A DNA stretch of 64,000 nucleotides, from assembly GCA_022747635.1 (NCBI GenBank), contig JAKTNV010000024.1, positions 2,790,001-2,854,000 of the forward strand. The letters run 5' to 3'. Below the pieces are notes generated by a model that saw only the letters and a list, made by a program, of their open reading frames with translations, was not told where the DNA came from and made no database searches. Source of the DNA: Hetaerina americana (lineage: Eukaryota; Arthropoda; Insecta; Odonata; Calopterygidae). How positions within the stretch are numbered: the stretch's first letter is position 1; each line of letters begins with the position of its first letter. The position numbers and the translations under genes were made by a program. Shown here piece by piece: positions 22,234 to 35,941 of the stretch.

Positions 22234-24300
22234 TGTGAATCGTGTGTAATCATATGCACGCGGAAGGGAATAGTGTAGTTGTTATTATTCATTGAGTCGT
22301 CAAATCGTCGCCTTGGGGCAGAAAAAGTTCGGGCGTCTTCCTTTATCCATTAATGAACGCAACAATAGTTTTACACGGAGCTTTAAATGAGCATTAAAAA
22401 TATTCTGCGAGAGGTATTTCGTTCGTGTTATTAATTCTATTTCTCTACATGTCTCTGGTAGAAAAACTTATCATTGGCAGAAATGGTAATCAGGAGCATG
22501 AAGCGTTTGACATACCGAAAATTAGTATTGGTAGTCGTGGCTTTAATATAAAGCGTTGATGAGCTACAATTGGTACAGCGCCAAAGGGTCAGCATTTCCT
22601 CCCTCCCCCGCTAAACTACTCATATATTGGAGTGCCTGTAGTTATTTATCCGAAATATATAGTCTAATCAATCCTAAATTAATTTTGATAAATGATAATT
22701 ATGTCTTATGTGGGTGTCTATCTTTTATTGAGCTCATTATAAAGCGCAGTATTTGCAAATTTCCTATGATATTATTATACTTCTTAAGCTGTTTATTTTA
22801 GCATATGATTCTTTTGGTATCTTTTCCATACTGAATAAATAAATATTTCGTAAGGCTTCTATGAAATTTTCTTCCCTTAAAGGATCAGCTTCGTTAATTT
22901 ATTTTTGTAGATAACTTTGAAATATATTCGCAGAAAATTTTTATCCTCACGGAATAATCGTGGGGCTCTATTTTAGAGATAACATCGCCGGGAAACGCAA
23001 TATTCTTCAAGTAGAGTTGACTTAAGAATGGCCCTCTGTCATACCAAATTGACTTTATTTAACCTTAAATTCAAAGGAAAATTTTAATTGTTCGCCATGA
23101 TTACATACTCATTTCCGGATTCCTTCTACGTAAAAAAGTAATCAAGTGAAATAAAGAGGGTCCGAGTTAATTTAATTTTATGAGATTACTGATCTTAAAA
23201 ACTGGCTAAAAATAGTGCAGAATTTTATTTTTAGACAAAAAGTGCTTAAAAATATCAAACAACAGTTACAACGAAATAATTACGTTTGAAGTAGTAGCAT
23301 CTGGAGTTATCAGAGGAAAGGGCTCTCCTCCTTCCCGCTTCATTCTTTTTCGGATCAACATTGCTCCCGCCTATAAATTCCCACGCATAATTGGCACTTC
23401 ATGAGATCATCTATCTTATTGCCGCTTCCCATTCCAGCATCCTTCGGGCCCGGGGACGAAACCGTCTCCGTGTAACACTTCGTAATTTAATACAAAGAGG
23501 TTTTGTTTCTTCGCGACGCGTAATTCTATACCGTGTCTTTGGCTTTGAAATCAGTGGCGTCGCTACTGACTTGGATAACCGTTAAGCGAAGAGAATTTTT
23601 GAAGATAGATGAAACAGATGGGGCTCACCACTATGAACCGTGTAGTTCTCGAAATTGTAATTCCGAAGTAGTGCACACATTGCCAGCGCCCGGAGAATCC
23701 GAATAAAATCTCGACTTGGTGACGGATGTACTCTCGTGGAAGCGATCGTTAGGGAAGAAGACCCTCAACTGAGATAAAGTCGGTCGCATGAAGGGAAATA
23801 TATATGTGGGTAAATGGAGATTGGTAGAATATTGGAGTATAAGAAGTAGAACGGAAAGACATCTTCCGTCGAAATTAACCCATTGTAAACTAAAAGACCT
23901 ATAGTTGATCATCTTTCAGCGTACGAAGCACTGTACTTAAATTGCTCACCGCGTAAGGATTCAAATGTTGCCATTTACTCGGACGTCACCTGATTTCCAC
24001 TTGCATTGTCCAATTTTTCCATAGGTTTGTTAATTTTTAATCCTTTTTTGCTGAGTATTTTTGACGGAACTTATGCGTGTTTGGAAAATACTGAGTAAAA
24101 AGTAACATTTGCATCTTTATGATTGGCCAATACTTTTCATTTGTGCAGTTCTCTTCAGTCTTAGCCATCGCTCGAAATAGCGTCTCATGCTTTTTCGTTG
24201 CAAAGGTTTTTGTTTCCAGTCTGCTTTTCCAGACAACTCCAGACATTTTGTCAGAAAAACTTGTTCAAAGGAACGTATCCGCCTCGCAGAAAGGCAAAAA
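22234..24300. other. No gene seen
   Basis: AT-rich DNA with scattered short frames and no recognised domain or repeat. Confidence 0.35.
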
Positions 24301-25128
24301 AAACACCCTGACTATTTCCTCCCCTTAAATTTTATATTCCGTCCTTTCCGACTCCATCACCCATCCCCATTATTCTCAGATGTAGTTGCACGTCAGTGTT
24401 CACTATCTTCGCGTCATTTCCATCTCCTTACCGTCGTGATTCTTCTCCCTCCCTCCCCACTCCTACTTTCCTCTCCTCGTAAAACCACCCGACTCTCCCC
24501 TATTATCTGCCGTGAAATTTCGTGCGGGGTAGAGAAGCCCTGGGTGGGGGAATGTAGGGGAGGGGGGGAAAGCGGCATGATTTGTGAGACCAAGGTTTCC
24601 GTAGCGGTCGCTCGTTGCATCCGCCCTCTTCTCAACGGAGAAGTGTGGGGGAGGTAGGGATCGGAGGAGGAGGAACAGGAGAGCGGGGACGGAGCAGAGG
24701 GAAGGAGAAACCGCAGGGGGCGCCGTACCGAATCACCCGAGGCGGCTACGGATGGCAAGAAAGGCGGGAGGGAAGTGAGGGAAAGAGAGGGAGTGTGAGG
24801 AGAGCTGAGGGAAAAAAACGAAGGAGCGTGGGAGGTAAAAGTGATGAGGATGAGGAGGAAGACTGGAGGGGGAGACGGCGGGAGCCCCGAGGGAAGAAGT
24901 GTTCGGCGTATGTGTGTGTGTGTTATTTGTGGGCCCGCCTCATAAATTCGCCCGGTACCTGAGAGGGGGACTCCCCATCCTTCCTATTGTAGTTGGCGGT
25001 TATATAATAAGTTTGCGGTGGAAATTTAAGGAATACCCTCCTTAGGATATTTACCGCCCGCCATCATCAACTACTGGTCTGTGACAATTGGTTACCACAA
25101 GCTGTCCTCTGAACTCACGTAATAATCT
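24301..25128. other. GC-rich island, no confirmed gene
   Basis: Pyrimidine-rich 24340-24490 then strongly purine-rich 24540-24900. Open frames of 114-156 codons on both strands are Arg/Gly/Glu- or Ser/Pro-rich, as expected from strand-biased composition, with no known domain. Confidence 0.3.
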
Positions 25129-25462
25129 CCTTCACATCTTTGGTAGTAGTAGTTTTGAGGGGAGGCGACCGACAGCTAAGGTCATTTGCGCCATAGGGGA
25201 TGGATAGGAAAGGATGAAGGGTGGAGAGAAACCCGGCGTCGGCATTAGCCTACTCTTTACGAAAGGCGCCAAGGGGTCCGCAGTTTAACGTCCCATCCGA
25301 CGGACGGCGTACTCACTCAAAGTGCCCTCCACAAAACACCTCAAGTAGGGATCGAGATACCTCTGAAAAATATTCAACACCGCCGGGATTTGAACCCGCG
25401 CCTACATGGTGGGAAGCCAGTACGTTAGCCCCCGCACCATCTCGATCCCCTTCACATCTTTG
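25129..25462 (-). mobile_element. tRNA-derived SINE, family with (ACT)n tail, copy 1
   Basis: The body (about 25143-25448) is the reverse complement of the element at 57281-57592 and nearly identical to it along its length. On the minus strand it starts GGGGATCGAGATGGTGCGGG, has the B box GGTTCAAATCC and ends in an ACT-repeat tail (seen as AGTAGTAGT at 25144). Flanking 14-bp direct repeats, CCTTCACATCTTTG, lie at 25129-25142 and 25449-25462; the first CC may belong to the element. A 95-codon frame inside it is a SINE by-product. Confidence 0.88.
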
Positions 25463-27880
25463 TAGATCATCTCCTACCGTCTACTCAGCCACTACTTTCC
25501 TTTGGTAGCCTCATTCATACTTTCTTTTTACTCTTTTCTTTTCCCTCATTCAAAATCATCTCTCCTCCTATCCTTTCATTGCCTCCATCAAACTGTCCTT
25601 TCTCGTTACGGCACGACTGAATCTACATGATTTCTTCGAGGTTTTTGTCTTCAGAGAGAAATGTATTCACGTGAACAAGAGTGAGTCAAATTGGTTGCAC
25701 ACGCCACTCAATCCGGAAAGACCCGGATGAATTTTATTCGACCGAGCAATCCAAAATCAGAAGTCTGCAATTCAAAAACGTATATAACATGGGGGAAATA
25801 ATCCGTAGATTATTTCACAAAGCTCCAAGGTGTTTTGTACATATTTCTTATAATAAGAAAAAATTGTTTTCTCTGCAGACAAATAGTTTCTGTAAACTTG
25901 GAAAAATTTGAAGAGTTATTTATCTCAATTTTTCCAGAGGTTACAAATGTCATTCGAAATGACATTGTAGAAGCACTCCGATTTCATGCTCTCAGTAATC
26001 AAAGTGAAACTGAAAAGTATAAACTTTATTTCAGTCATTATGGATTTGTCGAATGTTAGGACTAAAAAATACAAAAAATTCTTCCGATAGGCAATGGTCG
26101 TGATAGGAATTGGAAGGGTTTGGGAAGGGAATTTAGAGAGACACGGAGCAGCGCAGCATTTTGTCATCGATTGTATGCAAAAGTAATCGACATCGCGTCT
26201 GCTCAAATTTCAGATAGATTTTCTGAGATTGGGGAAAGAAAAGGCGATTGCTCAAAAAATGATGTATCCTTTGGTTAAAAGTATGGTTTTCCATACTCAA
26301 AATGCCTTTTTGCTTTTTTAAAAAATTATTTACTTTTAAAATGCCACTCCAAATCTGCGATTGAGTATTTAGTGTTTGTATGAAAAATTATGTATCTCCA
26401 TTTGATCAAAGATGAAATCATCAGAAATTACGCATATTTCTTTGATACAAATGATGACAGTAAATTTCAACACTATGCTTACAACTCAACTTAAGAATGT
26501 ACGTATGAAGTGACAAACATTGGTGGATTCATCTTTACTGGTACAGTAACGGAATGCGTCGGAGCATAAGAGGCTCTTTGCACTAAAAAGGATGAAAGGA
26601 TTCTAGCGGAAAACACCATTGCAAAAAGGATTTATACACGAGCTATCGTCTCTTAAAAGAGCGTTTTAGAAGGCTTGATGAAAAGGCCGTCTTTCTAACG
26701 TCCTGTCATAGGGAATGTTTGACAGTAAAACAACAATAGGATTGCACTCCAATATAAGTTCACCTGGTAAGGCAAGATTATTTCCTCTTTCCTTGAGGAT
26801 TTTCCCTAGATATTTTATCCAATTTATACGTTGGATGAAATATGAAACTTCAAAGGGTATATCGTCTTTCATGCGTCTGTTTCTATTTTTTTAATTTTGT
26901 GGCCCTCTTTCCTGGATGATACGTTTTAACTCTTCCGTTGAGGAAGCTTTCGCAAAGTATCCTCTTTTCCTTCTACTCTCTTATTTTCCTTCATTTCCCA
27001 GAATTTAAATCACCAGTAGTGATTTTCAAATGATTGCTCTTGAGGAATTGGTTCAAAATTAGAAAGGCATGTTATTACAGGTTACAGGTTACTACAGGTC
27101 AAAATTAGAAAGGCATGTTATTACCTGTACATCAGAAAATTACGGGTATTTAATGTCTTATTTCCTAGTACTGTTAGCGTTTTTAAGACATGCAACCTAT
27201 TTGTTTCTGCTTGAACCGTTGCTTGAAATGCTTAGTGCAATTGGTAAATGATTTCCGTGAAAAATTTTTAAAAAATAAAAATATATGTATCTTTCAAAAA
27301 TTTTAATTAAAATTTGTCGTATCTTATTATCTATTCTTAAAGATTATTTTTCTAGCTCATGATTTTTTAATTTAGATCTTGCATTCTCTCCGCCAATTGT
27401 AGCATGTTTTTGTTTTCTTTCATGTAGCAAGATTGACTACATATTTACTAAAGTGTGACCAGGACGCTTCATATACTTTCAAAATGAATAAATGCACTCA
27501 CAGAATATACGCATGCAAATCATTCTTCTTATGGCGTAAAGGATTTTCTCACCAAGATTCATGTATCATGAATATCCAAAAACTCGGCATAAAGAATTAA
27601 TTGCACCACTAGAATGGTAAAAAAACAACGGCGAACCACGTTTTTGGCATTTTATTATTAGCGTATGAAAAAGAGCAATTTATCTACGACGAAGGGACAG
27701 CCATGGCCCAGACGACGTTGGCTCAGTGACATATTTGCCCTGATCATACTTCATGAATATGAAGCATCTCATCTAGTCCTACGGCTGAGGAAAAATAGGA
27801 AAATGTTGATTCGGTCTAATAAACAGAACGAGAGAGAAAAAGAGGACATGGGAAAGTATTCTATGATAAAGGTTTATCAA
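25463..27880. other. No gene seen
   Basis: AT-rich DNA with several 60-93 codon frames without domains. One small duplication lies at 27053-27125. Confidence 0.35.
27053..27125 (+). repeat. Short tandem duplication
   Basis: TCAAAATTAGAAAGGCATGT and the following TATTAC occur twice, at 27053 and 27099, with a period of 46 bp. Confidence 0.8.
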
Positions 27881-28320
27881 GACGAGCTTACTCATCCCCC
27901 AATGCCCTCCACCTCATAGTGCATCCACACGTGTTCTCAACACCTGAGTACCCCTCGCCTATTTATCTATCCCCGCCAACTATACCTCCGGACTCTCTCC
28001 TCCGAGGAACCGAATTTCCCGAACAGTCAGGTGGAAGTGGGGATGGGAGGAGAAGGGGCGTGGCACGGGTGTTGATGTGGGATGAAGGGATGGAAGAGGG
28101 GCAAGGGGCACGTAAATGTGCTCCACTGCTGGGAAAAGTGGGGATTTGGGTGTGTGGTGAGTGGTATGGGAAGGGGTGGAAATAGGGAGGGAAACGTCAA
28201 AACCCCGGAGGAAATCATGAGAAGGCAGTGGCACGGGAACACGGCGTTGCCCACCACGAGGGTGGAGGAAGAGAATTAGAGACACGAGAGGCGGGGAAGA
28301 CATGGATAAGTTGTGTAGCG
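27881..28320. other. GC-rich island, no confirmed gene
   Basis: Purine-rich plus strand (28025-28300) with overlapping open frames of 65-129 codons and no recognised domain. Confidence 0.3.
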
Positions 28321-31300
28321 GGACGTACAGATCTTTTTGTGTGAGCGTATAATTAGTCGCCCCCTTCATCGTTCCTCAAGCATTAAAATCATGGGAACTC
28401 CTATTTTTTCCTCGCTCTCTCTTTGAACTGGAGAGCATTAAGAGAGTATAGTATGAATTACCGAGCCTATTTTTTTTATCACTTGGATTTATGGATTTGG
28501 TCTCATAAAACTTGGGGTGAGTCGAGGGTGACATCATTATTTAGGCGTCTTTCTAAAGACTGGAAGTCGTCGTTATATGTCACCTTTCTCCCTGAAAGAC
28601 GACGAAAAAACGTCTCCATAGTTATGGAGGTCCATCATCTAAATGGCCTGACAAACAAAGGACTCATGAAATTTATACCACCGAAAATAACTGTTGATGG
28701 GAATATGCGTCAAGTTGTAACTCCCGTAACTTGAGGATTGAAGCGGTCCTAATACCAAATGAGTTTCTTGTAGCATCATCAGCCAAAGTAAAATATAAAT
28801 TTCAGCGGTAATCGATATTTTTACTTCAAATAATAAATGATGTTATATAATACAAACATTGAATACAGTTTGTATTAAGTGACTAGAACGAGGACCTTTG
28901 GGCCTATGGTTTTTATTCCCTATAGTATCTTTTCGTTCTTTACCTGAACTTATAGGCTGAAATTAATTCTACCCAAAACCATTATATTTTTGAATTTTAT
29001 TTTAGAGAAGGGTACTCTTACTCATACGTTATTTTCACTCGAGTAGATGCTTTTAGAGCACTAGTTTTCGGCCAACGTTGAGGTCAGTAATGTGACCACC
29101 TTTTAATCCGGTCGGAAAGGTCTCGTTGTCGTCACGAGCAAAATTGGTAGAGATACCCGTAGTCGTTGAGAAAATAAATGTAAAAAATGACGCAAAAGGG
29201 TTAATAGTGACAATATTTGGCGGATGGCTCAACGATATGAATGGATAAAGGTCGGTGTCGGGGCTGTTGAGAGTGAAAAGCCAAAAAAAAGGGGGGCACA
29301 CGCGCGCGTCTCAATTTCCCAGGAAATTTTTGATGGTGGTAAGCTGTCTCAGTCATTCTTTCCCTCTGCCCTCCCTTTGCGCGGTTTTCATTTTATTTCC
29401 ATGGCTACTTGAAGCTTTTGTGACGGTAACAATGAAGACATTTGATAGCGATAGAAAAGCATGGCGTTGAGAGACAGTGGCGTTCTAATGTGAAGGTAGG
29501 CGACGAAAAGTGACCGTGCGAGCTGGTATGAAATCATGAAAAGTTAATTAAAAATGCATGTGTCACATTCGGGATGAACGTATTTGTTTCCCCTCAACAG
29601 TAGTCTTATAAAGTGTGCGCTGTTATCATAAATTTTAGAAACAGCCACGGAGAGGAAAATATTTGTCATATTTCAGATGACAAATTTCTCTTTTGACAGT
29701 TACCGACAGAAAGACAAAAAGTTACTTATTAATTTATTCGTCATTTCTCTGAAAAGAATGCCCGATTCCCATTTACCAGAAAACTTTAACCATAAATACT
29801 CTCGTTTTATGATGGAGAAGGGCAAAGGATTGGAAATAAAAGGTGAAATATGACTTTAGTGATGAATATCCAATTTTTAAGGTAAAAGCATAAAATAGCA
29901 CGTAGGCAAAATATGTAACGGTTTTTGGTAATAAAACGAAAAAGATACATAGATATTAAGAATTTCTAATGGCAACTTTGTGTGATTCAGCTTGATCAGA
30001 TCCAATGTTGCAATTGAAAAATTAAGAAGTAATTTTCCTCATCTTCTGTTTTATTGAGCCATTCATTGAATATTTGGAGGAAGCACGTTGGCCCTTACGT
30101 ATAAACTGAAATAATTCTGATATTTTAATGAATAGTTTTTTAATCAAGCATGTAAACTAATTAATAAGCAAAGTCACCTTTTATTAAAATGCAAATCAGG
30201 CGGTGACAAAAATATTGAAACCTTTTTTAGTTTCCGTCTATGACTACTAAACAAATGAATCGATGATCGCCTGAAAATGTTTCCTTAAACTACTGAATTT
30301 CTTTATGTACATTTATGCAGATAAATTTCATTAGACACGACAAAGTGTTATTAAAGAGTATGTCATATCTAAGTGCATGAAGTAATTGTCGCATATGAGA
30401 TTCTTATAAAACAACGCCAAATGTCTTCCATTTCAATATATTTAGTTCAATTTATACAACATGAGCTATAAAGACTACCCTCCCCTTTCCCCTCTGCTAC
30501 ATAACTACTACAGTGTTAGTAAGTCATACTTATACTTTCCAGAACGTACTTGTCCCTATATCTGCATAGATTTCTTCACGATTCTGTAATTCTCATCCTT
30601 GAGAATGTATATTTCCTATTTGGTAAAGATAGCTTTGATAGAGACAATAGGGGAAATCCTGAAATGCAGATTTCCTAAACCACTCTTCTATTGATATTTC
30701 ATTCACTTTTCCGGATTTTGTCGTAAACATTTGAATACTCTCTAAAGTTATACTTGTCATTTACCATGTAATTCAAAGAGTGCTACAAAATTACCCTAGA
30801 AGTCAAGATCATTAGGGGAAACTTTGAATTCTTTGGAAAGCCAAGTAGTAATTTTGTCCCTAGCTTTGTTGATTAATGTTTAGCAATCATCCCTGAGTTG
30901 CCCCCTCATATTTTATTCTCGCTCCAAAGGTTTTTCTAAATTACTTAATATTTCTGGAGGTAAAAGCTTGGGTTTTATTTATTTTTATTCATCAACGTCA
31001 TTAATAATCGGAAACGGGTGATGAGTACTCAAATTATTTCTCCGTTCAACGTTACTGTTACGGAATCAGCGCCAGATACCTTGTTAAGGTTGCGCTAATT
31101 TCGACCTAGTGCCTAGAATACTTAGCTCTAAATTATCTATTAATTGGCTTGAATGACAAATACTTCAGAGAACTTTATTTCCCTGTTATAAAATTTATTC
31201 GGCCATTTTAGATAACCTAGTGAAGTGAGCATATGATTAAGAGCACAGCACATTTTGGTACCTGCGCTGGATCATCCGGTGTGTTTATGCTGAACGTCAC

Positions 31301-34300
31301 ACAACAAGGTATTTGCGGGATGTCTAACCATTAGGAGTTTAACCTGAAGATGGGGAAGGATAAGATGGAGGAGTTTTTTCAGTTATCCTACGCGATGGCG
31401 CCAGTAAGAGTTATGGCCATTAATGAGTGTATTTTCATTTTCTGGATTTCAATTTCGATCTGGAATTACTATATGGAGTCATTCCTTTGAGAACCATTCC
31501 GTTTGTTTTATAAACATATCCGTCATGACACTTATAATAATAAACCAAGTGGAATATGCTCTCATTAAAGCTTTTTTTATGATTTAGATACAACAGTTCT
31601 GGGAGATAAAAAAAACGAACGGACACAATAATACTTTATATTTATGCTTTCATTTATTTACAACTAAGAAACTAGGAATAGTCACAAAATTGGCATTTTT
31701 CCCAAATCATTTTCCAAATTCTTCTTCTAAAATTTCTTACAGTGCCTTCTAATGAAGGCTTTACATTTACATCACAGGATATACACACATCATGTATTAA
31801 AATAATTAGGCCTTATATGAATACTTTTGATATATTTTATTGATGTATCATTTTATTAGTGTGTTTTATTTTTCTCGTGTATTTAAATAACTTTTAGTGG
31901 TAAGCAACCCAATGCATTCATTAATTTTGAATTATTATGCAAATGTTTTCAAACTAAAATTTTCCCTCGCAGATTAAAATTTGTGATTTAATGAAAAATT
32001 ATATTTCCGACAATATAGAAATACGATTTCGGTAGCTGGTAGTTTCATAAAAACAACAGTTTAAATTTAAATTTTATTCGTTTTGTAATGACCTAATTCA
32101 ATGACATTTTACTACATTTAAATTTATAAATACTAGTCCTTTCTCTTTAAGTAAGTTGCATAAAATTTTCCAAAAATATAAAAACCCGAGATTATAATAC
32201 GTATCCAAATGGTTTTGAGAGAAATATTCCCTCATTTCCACAGCCTCGAGGCTTTCAATTCATATTGGTCATAGCTTCTACGGTGAACAGTATTAATTTG
32301 ATTTTTCATCGCTGTAAGTGGTTGTTATTGAAAAGCTCTTTCGATAAAAAAAGTATATCTCCCAACGTCTGACTTGGACGATATTACGTATTCATCACAT
32401 GCGGCGGACCCGAACGAGAGGACGGCCGTGAAAGAAAAAAACGGACTTAGCGTTTAACGCTTCCAGGGAACGAAAACACTTTTAAGCGGAGCCAATATGG
32501 TCATGTCTCTCTCTCTCTCTCTCCTCTTTCATACTCCTTCCCTCCGAGGGAATCTCTATATTCTATCGAGAACAAGAGGGAAGGAAGGAGAAAGTCACCA
32601 GAGTGTTTTTTGGGGAAGAAGAGCCTATTTAAAGCGCCTCTCCCGGTCCTTTCTCGTTCTATTGCAGTGGTGAGTGCTTGTATATGAACCCATCATGACT
32701 CCTCTTTTTGTCCTCCCCTTTCTCCACCAATTTCGAACCCTACATCTACTCCTCTCCCTCTTCACTACATTCGTCTCACTTTTTCGACCTTCAATCCCAC
32801 CCATTGCGCATGGAAACTCTCAGTGCCTACATAGCCGGAGCGGAGTTAGTTAAATCCGCCTCAAACCAATATATTGGACCCCCGGATAGACTTCTCCCGC
32901 TAACGTGTCCGATCGAGCGAAAAACACTTTCCCGGAAGAATTGATTGGTTTGGGGAAGGTGCGGTCCCACTTATCGTATGGTGAATCAGGTGCTTCCTTT
33001 GCTGAATATAGCTCTCTCGCTCCTAATCCCCCCTTCCTTTGATGCGCGACGCTTTGAGCCTCAGTGCTTCCATAACACTTCTAAAGCCCTCGTACTGTCC
33101 TTCGAATATTATTCCCCTACCGTCATACATTCACCTGGATCTCGCACTGACAGCTCCGCGAGAGGTGCGCTTGAAGTAAGAATTTTATGAGATTTTTCTG
33201 ACAGAAATTCCGTAGGATCAGTAAAAAAAAAGTCAGGATTTTTATGATGAAATATGTATAATGAATTGACCTACTTTGCGCGTTCAAGTCTATTTCCACA
33301 GGAATAGCTAATAAAATATATTTTATGTCGATTTATGTAACTATGAGTACCGATCAGTTCATTTGCTTATAAAACAATTCATATTAAAATGAAAAATTAT
33401 GCCAAAAATTTAACCAACTTCAATTACTAACGGATTGATTTTGAGAAAACAATCGGTTTTTAACATTTTCGATGCGATAGAAAATTTTCAGGATTGTTGG
33501 CTAGTAGTGGCGATTTTAAAGATCATTAGATAAATTAGAATTTACAATTCATGAACGGTACTAATCGAAGGAGGGGAAAATATTCCCAGTTTGTTTCTTT
33601 CGATGAAACGAATTCTTTTAATAAAATGAAATTAAAGAAAAAATTTAGAAAAAAATATGAAATTTAAGCGGAAAAAACCCCATTTATTTTACCTCCCGAG
33701 CCCTAATAGCCTGAAACCAAAAATAGAAACATTTAACACTATTTTCAATCAACTATTTGGCGCCATTCTGAATACCAAACTTTCCTGTTGAATCTCATCT
33801 TCAAAAAGTGTTCAAATAAATAGTATGTACGAATCAGGTCAGATCTCTTGCAGTGATCTCTCCCTCCAAGTTTCCATCCCTTCGAGAATTTGCGAAAAGT
33901 CCAAATTGATGTGAAGTTCTGGAATGTGTGATCCTGCACTCACTGGTATGGGTGATTATTTTCTATTTAAGTTTTCATGAGTACTTTTTCCGCCCCTCTG
34001 ATGGAAATCAAGGTATTCATTCCACTAAATAACTTTCTTTGCCAACAAGTATTTACCTACTTCTTCATTCAGTTCATTCCATTTTGCTCTTGTCTTGAGT
34101 ACCCACCCAATCTAAATGACTGCAATTTAACGTAAGCTCCTAGTAATCAAAATTATAATGGAAATAGTCATCTGTTTACCGAAGCCCGTTCAATATAGCA
34201 AGGGAAGGAATGAAGCTCTTGATCTTTCGACATACGAGGTCATTCCGAAAGGTTGAGTATCATAAATTATCGTGTAAATTGTTTTCTTGGTTCATCTTTC

Positions 34301-35800
34301 TCTGCTACAAATAGCAGTTGCAACAGCAAAATAAATCGCGCATGCAAAATGCAGGGAACCAGACTCTGTTTTGATATATATTACTTAAGTGCATCAAAGG
34401 AATATCGTTTTAAGTTGACCACCGTGAAAATTGAATGCAATACATCGGGAAATTTCATGAATGATAAACTCTACGCTGATGAAGCTAATAAATCAAAATT
34501 TACATAAGTACTGGATAATTCTAAAGATTCTTGGCCCTTTTAGCAGCCAACCGGGGTAGCCGATAAAAAATGCATTGTGTTTGTAATTATTTTTCGTGGA
34601 GTCTGTAAGGGGAGAGAGGTAACTTGTCGAGAGTGTCGACGACAGTGCGTCTCACAAATGGCCACCCTCCTCTTCAAGCCACCTCTCCCGCCTCCGTCCG
34701 CCCCGCCTTCCGTCACTTCTCTGCATCTTTCGTCTTCCCACGGCGTCGCCTATCCTTGTATTTCTCACCCTCGTGTCCTTACTTTTCTTCTCTCCTTCCT
34801 TTCAACTCCATCTCGTTTACATTTACCTTCTCGAGTTACATGCAAGCCCGTTCACCCGTTGTACCCCCTCGAGTTGACGAGACCCTTCACCTCCGCTCTT
34901 GCCCATTCCAGGGTCTCGTCTTCCTTCTCAAGCTTATATACTCCACGTCCACCGTCCCTTCCCTGCGGTGCTTATTTCCTCAACTATGAGCAATATGTGG
35001 AAAATTCAGTTACTCCTCGAGAACAGGATTTAGTCGCCGGTAATCAAGTAATTCCATGAAATTTGTTTGGAGCCCGTCCTCTCTCGTGTGTTGACTATTT
35101 TCGGATAGATTTGCGATCCCTGCTGTGAAAGCATAGAGATCACTAATATGAAGGTTTTTTTTAAGAAAGGCTAGTGAATAGCATATATTTCCACATGGCA
35201 TCCCAGTGGCCAAAGATTCTTTGAGGATAAATTTGCACCACTGTACCCATTTAAACTCTTCAATTCTTTTTAACCATTTTGTTTTCCCAGTAATCTGCCT
35301 GAAGGTTATTGAAAATAGTAAGTAAATTTTTCTGGAATTGTTTTATGGTAATTTATCATGTCAACTTTGATCTAATTCTCACTATGCAACTCCCTATTTC
35401 AACATTCATTTTACACGTACTTTTTTTCTTTCCACGCATTTCAACCTCTTTCAATTCAACACATATTTTCAATTGATCCGCTGTTTTATAGGAGTTTGGC
35501 GTGCCTAGTGCTAAATGAAAAATAAATTACTTCCCTATTTGGTTTGAAACAGCCCGTAAATTGACGGCAAATTCAAGCTGAGTTAGAAAATTGTATTCAT
35601 TGGTTATTCTGGGCCTATTTTATCAGCTACAATTCCAATATAGGGTCGTATAGTTTCCGGATAGAATGTTTATTGATAGTTAAAAATTCTACGGCAATTG
35701 AAAGTTGTTTCCATTATGAAGTGTGTGCGTTTGAAAATGTTGAATGAAATTGAAGATTGGAAATAGTAAAAAAACATAATTCGACAGTAGGAATACATGA
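28321..35800. other. Mostly AT-rich, no confirmed gene
   Basis: GC-richer patches at 29220-29480, 32400-33190 (with a TCTC run near 32507-32522) and 34600-35060 give frames up to 160 codons that are Ser/Pro/Leu-rich and unrecognised. A 103-codon frame at 28423-28734 is also unrecognised. At 34235-34262 ATACGAGGTCATTCCGAAAG resembles a mariner terminus, but no partner end was found. Confidence 0.3.
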
Positions 35801-35806
35801 TAATTT

Positions 35807-35832
35807 CTGTCAATCTCAATTTTGAGATTGAC
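35807..35832. repeat. Perfect short palindrome
   Basis: TGTCAATCTCAA and TTGAGATTGACA form perfect 12-bp arms with a TT spacer. Confidence 0.8.
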
Positions 35833-35941
35833 AAAATTTGTCGAAAAGTTTGTCAATTAATTTTAAATATTCAGTGGAAACATTTAAATATTTTTTCCCC
35901 TCTATCACATCTAACGATTTATCGGAGAAATATGTTTTATA

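Noticed and set aside
32508..32522. Pyrimidine tract before GCAGTGG near 32660 as a splice acceptor
   Set aside because: No downstream coding exon could be recognised, so a splice site cannot be supported.
34235..34262. Single mariner-like terminus ACGAGGTCATTCCGAAAG
   Set aside because: No matching inverted end or transposase remnant was found nearby, so it may be chance or a solo relic.
34577..35059. 160-codon plus-strand open frame
   Set aside because: Low-complexity Ser/Pro/Leu content from C/T-rich DNA, no domain, and a second frame (34624-34989) is open through the same stretch.
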